From the NCBI GenBank assembly GCA_019748195.1, contig JAIEPW010000010.1, positions 1-56,822 of the forward strand: a stretch of 56,822 bases of DNA. The letters run 5' to 3'. Numbering within the stretch: position 1 is the stretch's first letter; every line of letters starts with the position of its first letter. The notes beneath the pieces are model-generated. The model was not told where the DNA came from and searched no databases. It was given only the letters and a program-made list of their open reading frames with translations. This DNA is from Bryobacteraceae bacterium. GTDB taxonomy: Bacteria; Acidobacteriota; Terriglobia; Bryobacterales; Bryobacteraceae. The position numbers and the translations under genes are program-made. Positions 25,061-34,159 of the stretch are shown here, piece after piece.

Positions 25061-25435
25061 ATGCTGGAAATATTGATTTTGCTTGCCGGGATCGCCGCCG
25101 TGGCGCTGGTCAACTGGTACTTCTTCATGGCCCCCCGGACCGCTGTGGCGGCCGCGACATCGGCCGCCGGAAGACAAGAAGTCACCATCCGGGTGGAAGG
25201 CGGGTATACGCCGTCCGTCATTCGCGCCAAGAGGGGGAAGCCACTCCGGCTGATCTTCGACCGGCGAGAAAAATCCCCTTGCTCCGACGAGATCGTCATC
25301 AGCGAATTCGGCGTTCGCCGGTTTCTCAAGCCGTTTGAAAAAACGGTAATCGACGTAACGCCGGCACAGGCGGGCGCCTTCGAGTTTACATGCGGCATGA
25401 GCATGCTTCGCGGACAGATTCAGGTGGAGGGATAA
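25061..25435 (+). CDS. Membrane-anchored cupredoxin-domain protein
   Basis: A 124-residue protein with an N-terminal transmembrane segment (about residues 2-24) and one periplasmic cupredoxin domain. Candidate copper ligands are the Cys in SPCSDEI and the cluster FTCGMSM near the C terminus; no ligand His is evident, so the site is Cys/Met type. It has a good GAGGAG ribosome-binding site and leads the copper operon. It may bind or pass on periplasmic copper. It resembles the cupredoxin part of EfeO-like or oxidase subunit II proteins, but lacks the CuA motif. Confidence 0.75.
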   Translation: MLEILILLAGIAAVALVNWYFFMAPRTAVAAATSAAGRQEVTIRVEGGYTPSVIRAKRGKPLRLIFDRREKSPCSDEIVISEFGVRRFLKPFEKTVIDVTPAQAGAFEFTCGMSMLRGQIQVEG

Positions 25436-25437
25436 CC

Positions 25438-25689
25438 ATGCAAGCCAAGACAGAAACACCCAACGAGATCACTTTTCCTGTCGCAGGAATGTCCTGCGGA
25501 TCGTGTGCGCGGCGAATCCAAACCGGCCTCGAAGCCGCTACCGGAGTCCACGGAGTGGCGGTGAACCTCACGGCGGGCGAGGTCACTGTCTCGTATGACC
25601 CGCGAACCACCGAACCGCGGGCCCTCGTGGAAGTGATTCGAAAGAGCGGCTACAAGCCGGGCATCCCCCAAGCCGCATCCCTGCAATGA
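25438..25689 (+). CDS. copZ: CopZ-like copper chaperone (heavy-metal-associated domain)
   Basis: An 83-residue single HMA domain with the metal-binding loop GMSCGSC (about residues 17-23) followed by the usual alpha-beta pattern. It would deliver Cu(I) to the CopA ATPase. The ATG at 25438 lies 2 bases after the cupredoxin stop and has a GGTGGAGGG ribosome-binding site. Its stop overlaps the copA ATG by 4 bases. Confidence 0.88.
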   Translation: MQAKTETPNEITFPVAGMSCGSCARRIQTGLEAATGVHGVAVNLTAGEVTVSYDPRTTEPRALVEVIRKSGYKPGIPQAASLQ

Positions 25690-28049
25690 AGACAACAGAG
25701 GCGACAAAAATGCAACCGACAACACTAGACACAACTGAAGTCACAATCCCGGTATCTGGCTTGACTTGCGCCTCCTGCGTCGGCCACATCCGCCAAGCGC
25801 TGGAAGAACAGCCGGGCGTGACCGCCGCCAACGTCGATCTCGTGACACGTGAAGCGAAAGTGGCGTTCCATGCAAGTGACACCAGCGTGGAAATCCTGGT
25901 GGATGCCATCCGCGGCCGCGGCTACGGGGCGGAACTGCCTGCCCCTGGCGCCAGTTTGGCCGACGAACAGGCAGCCCAGGAGCTGGCTCAGGCCGAGGAG
26001 TACAACGATTTGCGCCGGAAAGCGATTGTAACCGGCGTGTTGGGCGCGGGCGCCATGCTTCTCTCCATGCCGCTGATGTCGGAACGCAGTCACACCACGC
26101 ATGGAGGCGGCGATCCGATCTTAGGCCCACTGATGGACCTGATCGAGCCGCCGGTCCGCAGCGCGATGCCCTGGTTGTACTCTCTGGAACCTTCCGTTTT
26201 GAAATGGACGCTCCTCCTGGTCACCATTGCGGTGGTCGGCTGGGCCGGACGCCAGTTCTACACTCGCGCCTGGACAGCCTTCCGGCATCGTACGGCGGAC
26301 ATGAATACGCTGATCGCGGTTGGCACTGGGGCGGCATTCCTGTACTCCGTGGCGGCAACCGTCGCGCCGGACTTCTTTGTACGGAACGGTGTGCCGGCCG
26401 AGGTTTACTACGAAGCGGTCGCCATGATCATTGCCCTGGTCCTGGCAGGCAATGCCCTGGAGAGCCGGGCGCGAGGAAAGACCTCCGAGGCATTGAAGAA
26501 GATGCTCCTGCTGCAACCCGCTCAGGCACGTGTGCTTCGCGACGGCACGGAACTCGACATCCCCGCCGGCGACGTCCGGAGCGGTGAGGTCGTTCTGGTG
26601 CGCCCCGGGGAGCGGATTCCGGTGGACGGCATCGTTATGGAAGGCAGAAGCGCCGTCGACGAATCGATGCTCACCGGCGAACCTGTCCCGCTTCAAAAAG
26701 AAGTGGGCGACCAGGTGATTGGTGGCGCCCTGAACCGCCTCGGTTCCCTTCGCTACCGGGCCACTACCGTGGGTGCGGCCAGTACGCTTTCACAAATCGT
26801 GAAACTCATGCGCGAGGCCCAGGCCTCGCGGGCTCCCATGCAGAAGCTCGCGGACCGCATCAGCGCGGTCTTCGTTCCCATCGTGATCTCCATCGCGATC
26901 GCGACCTTCGTCGCCTGGCTGCTACTGGCGCCGGAGGCCGGCCTGGTGCGTGCATTAAGTGCTGCCGTAGCCGTGCTGATCATCGCCTGCCCCTGTGCCG
27001 TCGGCCTGGCAGTGCCGACGGCGGTTACAGTCGCCATCGGTCGCGGCGCCCAAGCCGGCGTACTCTTCAAGGGCGGCGAAGCCCTGGAGAAGTTGCATGA
27101 AGTCGACACGATCCTGCTCGACAAGACGGGCACCATCACCCAGGGCCGGCCGTCCGTGACTCACGTTGTCCCCGCCGGCGGATTCTTGGAAGAGACCGTA
27201 CTCGCCACAGCCGCCGCGGTGGAACGGTTATCGGAACATCCTCTGGCCGAAGCGGTCGTGGCGGCGGCGGACCAGAGCGCGTTAATCCTGTCGCCTGCGG
27301 AAGACTTCGATGCCGCTCCCGGTCTGGGCGCCTCCGCGACCGTGGACGGGCGGCGGGTGCTGATCGGCAATCAACGACTGATGGAATCGCAAGGTATTGA
27401 CGCAACCGCGTTGCTGCCCAAGGCCGAGGAGTTTTCGGCCGCCGGCGCCACCCCCGTCTTTGTGGCCATCGATGGGACGGCCGCGGGCGTGATCGCCATC
27501 ACCGATCCCATCAAACCCACGTCGGCCGCGGCCATCGGGAAACTGCGCGCCAAGGGCCTCCGCGTGGTGATGCTCACCGGCGACCGGAGAACAACGGCCT
27601 TGGCGGTCGCGCGCAGCGCCGGCATCGAGGAAGTCATCGCTGGAGTTCTGCCGGAAGGCAAGGTCGCCGAAGTGAAGCGTCTGCAGCAGGAGGGACGCCG
27701 CGTGGCCATGGTGGGCGATGGCGTCAACGATGCGCCTGCCCTGGCGCAGGCCGATGCCGGATTGTCCATGGCCTCGGGCTCGGACATTGCTTCGGAGGCT
27801 TCCGACGTGACGTTGATGCGCAGTGACCTGGAGGCGGCGGTATCGGCGATTGATCTATCCCACCGCACGTTCCGCGTCATGAAGCAAAACCTCGCGTGGG
27901 CCTTCCTCTACAACGTGATCGGAATTCCGGTCGCGGCGGGCGCGCTCTACGCCGCCTTCGGCCTGCTGCTCACCCCGGTCCTGGCCAGCGCCGCCATGGC
28001 GCTGTCTTCCTTCAGCGTTGTGAGCAACAGCCTCCGGCTCCGCCGCTGA
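25686..28049 (+). CDS. copA: Copper-exporting P1B-type ATPase
   Basis: A 787-residue P1B-1 ATPase. One N-terminal metal-binding domain has GLTCASC, the transmembrane ion motif is CPC ([13 protein letters not shown]), and the phosphorylation site is DKTGTITQG. The P1B HP motif is [10 protein letters not shown] and the hinge motif is [10 protein letters not shown]. Eight hydrophobic segments fit the family. It pumps Cu(I) out of the cytoplasm. It is coupled to copZ by a 4-base overlap. Calling it copper rather than silver rests on the CPC motif and neighbours. Confidence 0.95.
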   Translation: MKTTEATKMQPTTLDTTEVTIPVSGLTCASCVGHIRQALEEQPGVTAANVDLVTREAKVAFHASDTSVEILVDAIRGRGYGAELPAPGASLADEQAAQELAQAEEYNDLRRKAIVTGVLGAGAMLLSMPLMSERSHTTHGGGDPILGPLMDLIEPPVRSAMPWLYSLEPSVLKWTLLLVTIAVVGWAGRQFYTRAWTAFRHRTADMNTLIAVGTGAAFLYSVAATVAPDFFVRNGVPAEVYYEAVAMIIALVLAGNALESRARGKTSEALKKMLLLQPAQARVLRDGTELDIPAGDVRSGEVVLVRPGERIPVDGIVMEGRSAVDESMLTGEPVPLQKEVGDQVIGGALNRLGSLRYRATTVGAASTLSQIVKLMREAQASRAPMQKLADRISAVFVPIVISIAIATFVAWLLLAPEAGLVRALSAAVAVLIIACPCAVGLAVPTAVTVAIGRGAQAGVLFKGGEALEKLHEVDTILLDKTGTITQGRPSVTHVVPAGGFLEETVLATAAAVERLSEHPLAEAVVAAADQSALILSPAEDFDAAPGLGASATVDGRRVLIGNQRLMESQGIDATALLPKAEEFSAAGATPVFVAIDGTAAGVIAITDPIKPTSAAAIGKLRAKGLRVVMLTGDRRTTALAVARSAGIEEVIAGVLPEGKVAEVKRLQQEGRRVAMVGDGVNDAPALAQADAGLSMASGSDIASEASDVTLMRSDLEAAVSAIDLSHRTFRVMKQNLAWAFLYNVIGIPVAAGALYAAFGLLLTPVLASAAMALSSFSVVSNSLRLRR

Positions 28050-28089
28050 TGCAAGCTCGACCTCAATCCGAGCATGGTAGCCTTCGGGC

Positions 28090-28677
28090 ATGAGTAGCGG
28101 TTCCGGAAAGAACGCCGGGCTCACTCCGGAAGCCGTCGCACGGCTGGTCGAAGGCCGCCAGCAGTTTCTGTCCTTTCTCGAAAAGAGAATCCACTCCAAG
28201 GCCGCCGCGGAAGACATTCTGCAGGCGGCCTTCGTGCGCGGCCTCCAAAAGGGAGGCTCGGTCCGGGACGAGGAGAGCGTCGTGGCTTGGTTTTATCGCG
28301 TGCTTCGTAACGCGATCATCGACTACTACCGCCGGCGCGGGTCGGCTGAGCGCGCCTCGGCACAGCTCATCGGCCATCTTCGCACCCACCAGGAACCGGA
28401 CGAAACGTTCAAGGGCGAAATTTGCCGGTGTGTTACCGCGCTGCTCGACAACGTCAAGCCGGAGTACCGCGACGCGATCCAGACCGTCGATCTGAATGAC
28501 GGAAGCCTGGCCGACCTCGCTGGCCGCGCCGGCATCACCACGAACAATGCAGCGGTCCGTGTGCATCGCGCCCGCGAAGCCCTTCGCAAACAGGTCGTCA
28601 CCGCTTGCGGCATCTGCGCCGCGCACGGCTGCATCGAGTGCGACTGTAAGCCTAAGGGCGAATCCGGCTTCCGCTGA
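28090..28677 (+). CDS. Cys-rich ECF sigma factor, CorE-like (ECF44)
   Basis: A 195-residue ECF sigma factor. Region 2 includes FYRVLRNAIIDYYRRR, and region 4 includes LADLAGRAGITTNNAAVRVHRAREALRKQV. A CxC pair (ICRC) lies in the linker, and the tail reads CGICAAHGCIECDC, giving five further cysteines. That combination is the hallmark of CorE-type sigma factors, which sense copper directly through a C-terminal cysteine-rich domain and need no anti-sigma factor. No anti-sigma gene follows here. It is 40 bases after copA, so it probably activates its own operon. Confidence 0.88.
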   Translation: MSSGSGKNAGLTPEAVARLVEGRQQFLSFLEKRIHSKAAAEDILQAAFVRGLQKGGSVRDEESVVAWFYRVLRNAIIDYYRRRGSAERASAQLIGHLRTHQEPDETFKGEICRCVTALLDNVKPEYRDAIQTVDLNDGSLADLAGRAGITTNNAAVRVHRAREALRKQVVTACGICAAHGCIECDCKPKGESGFR

Positions 28678-28695
28678 AATTGCCTGCGGGACGGG

Positions 28696-28720
28696 TGTAA
28701 GGATCCGGCAAGCGTTCGTC
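28696..28720 (+). promoter_or_regulatory. ECF-type promoter 2 of the copper island
   Basis: TGTAAGGATCCGG (28696-28708), 8 bases, then CGTC (28717-28720) with AGCACCTCTG following. It matches the site before the cupredoxin gene at nearly every position outside the spacer, and lies about 30 bases before the ATG at 28749. It probably marks a second target of the Cys-rich sigma factor. Confidence 0.7.
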
Positions 28721-28748
28721 AGCACCTCTGTAAGGAGCGACGAACCCA

Positions 28749-30116
28749 ATGACAAACCTGATCCGAAGCAGCCTGATGCCTACTGCCCTTTCACTGACTC
28801 TGTTACTTGCCCCAGCCGGACGCTCTCAGCACCCGCATGAGCATCCGCCCGCCGCTACCGAGCAAAAACCTGCGGCAACCCACGATCACCATCATCACGG
28901 GCTCGCACCGGGAACGGCCGCAAGTCCCAACCGCGGCGCCGGTTTTCTACTGGGATTCGGTTCCGGCACCAGCGTGAACCCTGCTTCCTGGCCGATGCCC
29001 ATGGTCATGCAAACCAAGGGGAACTGGAACTTCATGTGGATGGGCCAGGCATTCCTGGTAGCCACCCAGCAATCCGGACCTCGCGGCGGCGACAAGATCT
29101 ATTCCGCCAACTGGGGTATGCTCGCTGCCGCTCGTAACCTGGGGCGCGGCAGCCTGATGGTGCGAGGCATGGTCTTGCTGGATCCGCTCACCATCGCCGG
29201 CAAGCAGTACCCGCTCCTGTTTCAAAGCGGCGAGACCGCGAATGGCAGGCCGATTGTCGATGGACAACACCCGCACGATTTCCTGATGGAGGTGAGCATC
29301 CACTATGCTCATCCGGTCGGGGAGAAGGCAATGGTGAACTTCTACTACGCGCCGGTCGGCGATGCGACCCTGGGGCCCATCGCCTTCCCGCACCGCGCTT
29401 CCGCCATGGAACTGCCCCAGGCGACCCTCGGCCACCACTGGCAGGACGCTACCCATATCGCCAACAACGTCGTCACCGCCGGCCTGATGTATGGCAAGTT
29501 TCGCCTGGAAGCCAGCGGCTTTCGGGGCAAAGAGCCAAACGAGAACCGTTGGAACCTGGACACGGGACCGGTCGACTCCTGGTCCAGTAGACTAACGTGG
29601 CAGCCTGGTCGAAACTGGGTGGCGCAAGTCTCCGCCGGCCGACTCCGCCGGCCGGAAACGACGCACGAAGACGACATCGTCCGGAGCACCGCGTCGGTTC
29701 ACTACACCAGGCCGGTTCGCGGCACCTTGGGCTGGTCGAGCAGCCTGATCTGGGCCCGGAACTACAAGACCATCGGACGCTACGCAACCAACGCCGTGCT
29801 GGCGGAGACTGTGGTCCCGGTTAGCCGCAAAAATCTGGTAACCGCCCGATTCGAATGGTCGCAGCGCGATGAGCTCTTCGAGTACGATCACGGCCTGGCG
29901 CACAAGATCTTCCTCCAGACGGGCAAACACGCGCACAACGTCGCGGCCTATACGGCTGGATACACGCGCGAGCTCGGCTCCGCCGGCCCCCTACAGGCAG
30001 CGGCGGGTTTCAACCTCTCTGCGTATTCGATAGCAAGCACCCTGAAGCCCTATTACGGGTCCAGCCCGTTTGGAGCAAGCGCGTTCCTGCGCTTTCGCTT
30101 GGATCGCGGCGAGTGA
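28749..30116 (+). CDS. His-rich secreted protein, probable outer-membrane beta-barrel
   Basis: A 455-residue protein with a signal peptide, then a His-rich stretch (SQHPHEHPP, THDHHHHGLAPG) and Met-rich segments (WPMPMVMQT, WNFMWMGQ). The rest alternates polar and aromatic residues, with repeated strands and a terminal FLRFRLDRGE, suggesting an outer-membrane barrel. Its own copy of the ECF promoter ties it to copper. It may bind or sequester copper at the cell surface. I do not recognise an assigned family. It converges on the SIS-domain gene with a 7-base gap. Confidence 0.75.
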   Translation: MTNLIRSSLMPTALSLTLLLAPAGRSQHPHEHPPAATEQKPAATHDHHHHGLAPGTAASPNRGAGFLLGFGSGTSVNPASWPMPMVMQTKGNWNFMWMGQAFLVATQQSGPRGGDKIYSANWGMLAAARNLGRGSLMVRGMVLLDPLTIAGKQYPLLFQSGETANGRPIVDGQHPHDFLMEVSIHYAHPVGEKAMVNFYYAPVGDATLGPIAFPHRASAMELPQATLGHHWQDATHIANNVVTAGLMYGKFRLEASGFRGKEPNENRWNLDTGPVDSWSSRLTWQPGRNWVAQVSAGRLRRPETTHEDDIVRSTASVHYTRPVRGTLGWSSSLIWARNYKTIGRYATNAVLAETVVPVSRKNLVTARFEWSQRDELFEYDHGLAHKIFLQTGKHAHNVAAYTAGYTRELGSAGPLQAAAGFNLSAYSIASTLKPYYGSSPFGASAFLRFRLDRGE

Positions 30117-30123
30117 ACATTTC

Positions 30124-31185
30124 TCAAAGCGTTCGCGTCACCTTGCTGAGCGTCCGCGGCTGGTCCGGATTCAAACCCTTCTCAGCCGCCAGACACGCGG
30201 CCAGCAGTTGCGCCGGAACGATATAGGGAATCGGCGTGTACAACTCCTCCGGCGAATGCGATTTCCGCGACAGCGGCACCGGCACCACCACGGCGTGGCG
30301 CGCCATCGCCTGCGCCTCGCGATTCGAGCGGTCCGTGATCACCAGCGTCTCGGCCCGCAGCGCCTCCAGCTTCGCCAGCATTTCGCGCATGCCCGGCCAG
30401 GTGACGCCCGAGGGCGCGAACAAGAAAACCGGGAACGACGATTCCACCATCGCGATCGGCCCGTGCAGGAAGTCCGCCGAGGAGAAGCGCTCGGCCACGA
30501 TGTAGCACGTCTCCATCAGCTTCAGCGCGAGCTCGAAGGCGTTGGAGTAATTTAAACCGCGGCCCACCACCACCGCGTGCTCCATGAAACGGTACCGGCC
30601 GGCCAGTTCCCGGACGTCGGGCTCCAGCGTCAATGCGCCCGCGGTCCACCCCGGAAGACGTTCCACATCATCCAGCCGGATCTTGCCTCCCAGCGCGTAA
30701 GCCAGCAAGTACAGCATTAACAGTTGGCCGGTGTAGGTCTTCGTCGCGGCGACGCTCTTCTCCCGTCCGGCGCGGACCAGAAGAACAATGTCCGCCATCC
30801 GCGCCATCGCGCTGCGGGGCTCATTCGTGATGCCGACCGTCATCGCGCCCGCTTCCCGCGCCCGTTCCAGCACCACGTTGGTGTCCGTGGACTCCCCGGA
30901 CTGTGAAATCGCCACCACCAGCGCGTCGCGCATATCGAGCTTGGCCTGGTACAGCGTAAACACGCTCGGCGCGGCGAGTGAAACCGGAATGCCGGTGGCG
31001 ATCTCTAGCAGGTATCGCGCGAACTGAGCGGCGTTGTCGGAAGTGCCGCGCGCGGCCAGCAGAATCCAGCGCGGGCGCCGCCGCGCCAGCGTTCGCTTCA
31101 GCTTCTCCACCTTACGGACTTCGGCGCGGAAAGTCCGCTCGAGCGCCTCGGGCTGCTCGAGGATCTCCGCAAGCATCTGGGACAT
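30124..31185 (-). CDS. SIS-domain sugar-phosphate isomerase/deaminase (GlmS-isomerase-like)
   Basis: A 353-residue protein with two SIS domains, like the isomerase half of GlmS but without the glutaminase domain. Motifs are GTSDNAAQFARY, ISQSGESTDT, ATKTYTGQLL and DFLHGPIAM. The protein ends in a lysine-containing tail (PRTLSKVTRTL) equivalent to the GlmS C-tail. Such stand-alone proteins act on amino-sugar phosphates, for example as glucosamine-6-phosphate deaminase (NagB-II). It is the last gene after the secretin, 18 bases apart. Confidence 0.85.
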   Translation of the reverse strand: MSQMLAEILEQPEALERTFRAEVRKVEKLKRTLARRRPRWILLAARGTSDNAAQFARYLLEIATGIPVSLAAPSVFTLYQAKLDMRDALVVAISQSGESTDTNVVLERAREAGAMTVGITNEPRSAMARMADIVLLVRAGREKSVAATKTYTGQLLMLYLLAYALGGKIRLDDVERLPGWTAGALTLEPDVRELAGRYRFMEHAVVVGRGLNYSNAFELALKLMETCYIVAERFSSADFLHGPIAMVESSFPVFLFAPSGVTWPGMREMLAKLEALRAETLVITDRSNREAQAMARHAVVVPVPLSRKSHSPEELYTPIPYIVPAQLLAACLAAEKGLNPDQPRTLSKVTRTL

Positions 31186-31203
31186 AGATCCTCAGTGTAG
31201 CCG

Positions 31204-32775
31204 TTAATAGATGGTTCGCAGACGAGTTTCCGTACCCAGCCACACGCCTCTCACCGGCCTCTCGGAAGGGGGCGCCACCTTCACTCGCGGCCGCAAGACC
31301 AGCAGAATTTCGTTATCCTGCGTGCTCGATACTCGTCGCTGAAAGAGCTTCCCCAGCAACGGAAGCCGGGAGAGAAACGGAATCGCCTCCGTGGTCCGGA
31401 ACCGCTGGCTGCCGAAGAGCCCGGACACGATCGCGGCCTCATCGGTCCGCAGGCGGACCTTGGACTGGAACTTGCGATTCTGAATGGCCGGAACGCCGTT
31501 TGCCGTGAACTCGCCCAGGGCCTTCGACTCCACTTCGAATTCGATCGAAACCTCATCGGGACCATGCACTTGCGGCGTAAATTTCAAGGTGAACCCGAGG
31601 TCCTCGAAATTGATGGTGGGCGGCGCCACAACTCCCTCCGGAGCACCCACAAACAGGCTGGTGACGATCGGGTACCGGTCCCCCAAGGTGAGCGTCGCCG
31701 GCGTCCCGTCGGCCGCTACCAGGTCCGTTTGCAGCATCGCCACGGCATCGGATTCGGTGGCCTGAGCAACCGCGGCAATGCTGGTGATGCCCACGCCCAG
31801 CAGGCTCTGTCCTCCCCCCAATAGGATCAGCCGCGCGGTGTTTGGTACGGAAACCACGTTGTTCAGCCAGTCACCCAGGTAGTAAACCGGGAACAAGGAT
31901 TGCCACTGAAACCCGAACGTCAGCGATGAGGACTTGCGCACCGAAAGAAGCTGCGCCTCCAGATGGACCTGAGCGCGAGGCTGGGACAGGTCGCTGAGCA
32001 ATTGCGTGGCGGCGTGGACCTTCATCACGGCGTCGCGGACGAGGATCAGCCGCTTCATCGGATCCACCGTCAGGCGCCGGACTTCAAGCGACTGCTGCAC
32101 CAGCGACGCCATCTCCTGAGCCTCCTGAATGGCGATCCGCTCCGGAATTGGAATCAGGCGAACAGCGACGGGCTGCAGCGCGATTCGTTTTTGGGGAAGG
32201 TCGCGCACCACCATCGCCCGCCGGCTGGAAACCGGCGCCACGAACGAATTCGAGATTTCCTCCAGGATCCGGAACGTGACCGGGCCGTTCGCTTCCGGGG
32301 TATACAGACGGACCGGCGGCGGGGGCTGATAATCGGGGTCGAAGAAGATCTCGATGCCGAAGGTCTTACCTACGGATTCCCAGATGTCCTTGGCGTTGCC
32401 GCTCAGCTCGAAGCTCTTCTCCAGCGGGGCGAAGGCGAGCTCCGGCGGCGGCTCCGCCGTTTGAGCTTCTTGAAGTTCCGCGGGGGTGATCGACCCCGTC
32501 ACGGCCGCCCATTCGGGCTTCGACGGGGGTTGCGAGGGTACCGGGGAGGCGTTGACTGCGCCGGCCACGCGGCTTTGCACTTTCTGCAGCGCGGCCGCGC
32601 GGTCGCGCCGCAACTGGGTGTTGGCGGGGTCCAGCCGGAGCGCCTCCGAATAGAGGAAGTAGGCGTTCAGGAAGTCGCCGGAGCGGGCCGCCTTGGCCGC
32701 ATCGCGAGCCACCCGCATGGCGGGCCCTCCCGCCAGAAGCCCGGCCGACACCGCGATTAGCACCGCGAAACGCAT
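31204..32775 (-). CDS. Secretin-family protein with TPR and STN domains
   Basis: A 523-residue secreted protein: signal peptide, a TPR-like helix pair (GDFLNAYFLYSEALRLDPANTQLRRDRA), a Pro-rich linker, and an STN-type domain (about residues 125-190). A C-terminal secretin barrel follows, ending with QRFRTTEAIPFLSRLPLLGKLF and ILLVLRPRV, typical of GspD/PilQ. No other type II secretion or pilus gene is in the window, so it is an orphan. It diverges from an AAA ATPase across 89 bases. Confidence 0.82.
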   Translation of the reverse strand: MRFAVLIAVSAGLLAGGPAMRVARDAAKAARSGDFLNAYFLYSEALRLDPANTQLRRDRAAALQKVQSRVAGAVNASPVPSQPPSKPEWAAVTGSITPAELQEAQTAEPPPELAFAPLEKSFELSGNAKDIWESVGKTFGIEIFFDPDYQPPPPVRLYTPEANGPVTFRILEEISNSFVAPVSSRRAMVVRDLPQKRIALQPVAVRLIPIPERIAIQEAQEMASLVQQSLEVRRLTVDPMKRLILVRDAVMKVHAATQLLSDLSQPRAQVHLEAQLLSVRKSSSLTFGFQWQSLFPVYYLGDWLNNVVSVPNTARLILLGGGQSLLGVGITSIAAVAQATESDAVAMLQTDLVAADGTPATLTLGDRYPIVTSLFVGAPEGVVAPPTINFEDLGFTLKFTPQVHGPDEVSIEFEVESKALGEFTANGVPAIQNRKFQSKVRLRTDEAAIVSGLFGSQRFRTTEAIPFLSRLPLLGKLFQRRVSSTQDNEILLVLRPRVKVAPPSERPVRGVWLGTETRLRTIY

Positions 32776-32864
32776 GAAAATAAATAGACGTTCCGCCGCG
32801 AGCGGACGTGCAAGTTAAAGTTGCCGCCTGCTTCCGACGATTTTGGATCAGAGGAGCATTGTCC

Positions 32865-34121
32865 GTGACCACCTTCGCACCGGTCCGCTCGGCCTACGCG
32901 CCACCGATTCCCCAGAATTTTGAACAACTTGGCATACCACAGGGGCTGGTTCTGGATATCGTTCTGCGCCGCATGTTGCTCGAAGGCAACTCGTCTCTGC
33001 ACGGGCTGGGTCATTCGCTCCGTATGTCCGTGGCGATCGTGGAGCAGGTGTTCACGCACATGCGCAAGCAGCAACTGGTGGAAGTGAAGGGAATGATCGG
33101 CAACGATTACAACTTCAGCCTCTCCGCCGCCGGAAAGCAGCTTGCCAGCGAGCGCTTCCAGATCTCGCAATACGCCGGGGCGGCGCCCGTATCCCTGAAC
33201 GACTACCACGCGGCGACCAAGGTGCAAGCGGCGCGGGTTCGCGTGGACCGGAACACGCTGCGGCAGGCCTTCTCCGATCTGGTAATCAGCGATCGCCTGC
33301 TGGATCAAATGGGCCCGGCCATCATTAGCCAAAGCTCGATTTTCGTCTACGGGCCCACCGGAAACGGAAAAACCAGCCTGGCCGAACGCATGCTTCGCGT
33401 TTACGACGACGCCGTGCTCATTCCCTACGCGGTGGAAGTCGACAACCAGATCGTCAGCCTATACGATCCGGTGGTGCATCACCCGATTTCGAACGAAGAT
33501 CCGGACGTCGATCCGCGCTGGGTCCTTTGCCGCCGTCCTTGCATCGTGGTGGGCGGTGAACTGATTCCCTCGATGCTGGAGCTGCGCCTGGACGAATCCT
33601 CGGGAATATACGCCGCGCCGCTGCAAATGAAAGCAAACAATGGAATTCTGCTAATCGACGACTTCGGACGCCAGTTGATGTCGCCGCGCGACCTGTTGAA
33701 CCGCTGGATTGTGCCCCTCGACCGACGGGTCGATTACCTTACTTTACGTTACGGCGTTAAGTTCCAGATTCCGTTTGAGTTAATGGTTGTCTTCTCGACC
33801 AACCTGGAACCCTCGGACCTGGCCGATGAGGCTTTCCTGCGCCGCATCCACAACAAGATCTACGTGGAAGCGGTGGATGCCCGCAGCTTCGACATCATCT
33901 TCCAGCGCGTTCTGGCGGCGCGCAACATGCAAAGCGAGCCGGATACCGCCGAACACCTCCGCAAGCTGTGCCTGCGCGAGGGCCGTACCGAGCTTCGCGC
34001 CTGCTATCCCAACGATATCTGCAACATCCTGGCGGCCATCGGACGTTACGAAGGACGGCCTCCGCAGGTGACCAAGTCGGAGCTGGAACGCGCCACGGCG
34101 CTGTACTTTGCCAAGGGCTAA
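32865..34121 (+). CDS. AAA-family ATPase with N-terminal winged-helix region
   Basis: A 418-residue ATPase. Residues 20-100 look like a winged helix (LRRMLLEGNSSLHGLGHSL; MRKQQLVEVKGMIG). The ATPase core has Walker A VYGPTGNGKTS and Walker B ILLIDDFGRQ, then sensor FSTNLEPSDLADEAFLRRI. I choose a GTG start at 32865 because GAGGAG lies 8 bases upstream. The gene diverges from the secretin. The fold recalls MoxR-like or secretion-associated ATPases, but it lacks the motifs of GspE/PilB motors. Function is not known to me. Confidence 0.78.
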   Translation: MTTFAPVRSAYAPPIPQNFEQLGIPQGLVLDIVLRRMLLEGNSSLHGLGHSLRMSVAIVEQVFTHMRKQQLVEVKGMIGNDYNFSLSAAGKQLASERFQISQYAGAAPVSLNDYHAATKVQAARVRVDRNTLRQAFSDLVISDRLLDQMGPAIISQSSIFVYGPTGNGKTSLAERMLRVYDDAVLIPYAVEVDNQIVSLYDPVVHHPISNEDPDVDPRWVLCRRPCIVVGGELIPSMLELRLDESSGIYAAPLQMKANNGILLIDDFGRQLMSPRDLLNRWIVPLDRRVDYLTLRYGVKFQIPFELMVVFSTNLEPSDLADEAFLRRIHNKIYVEAVDARSFDIIFQRVLAARNMQSEPDTAEHLRKLCLREGRTELRACYPNDICNILAAIGRYEGRPPQVTKSELERATALYFAKG

Positions 34122-34159
34122 TCCCGCGCGGAGGCGAAGCTGCTAAGCTCGACTTCATC

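Noticed and set aside
25061-25435. Cytochrome oxidase subunit II
   Set aside because: The CuA ligand motif is absent and the protein has one short cupredoxin domain within a copper-resistance operon.
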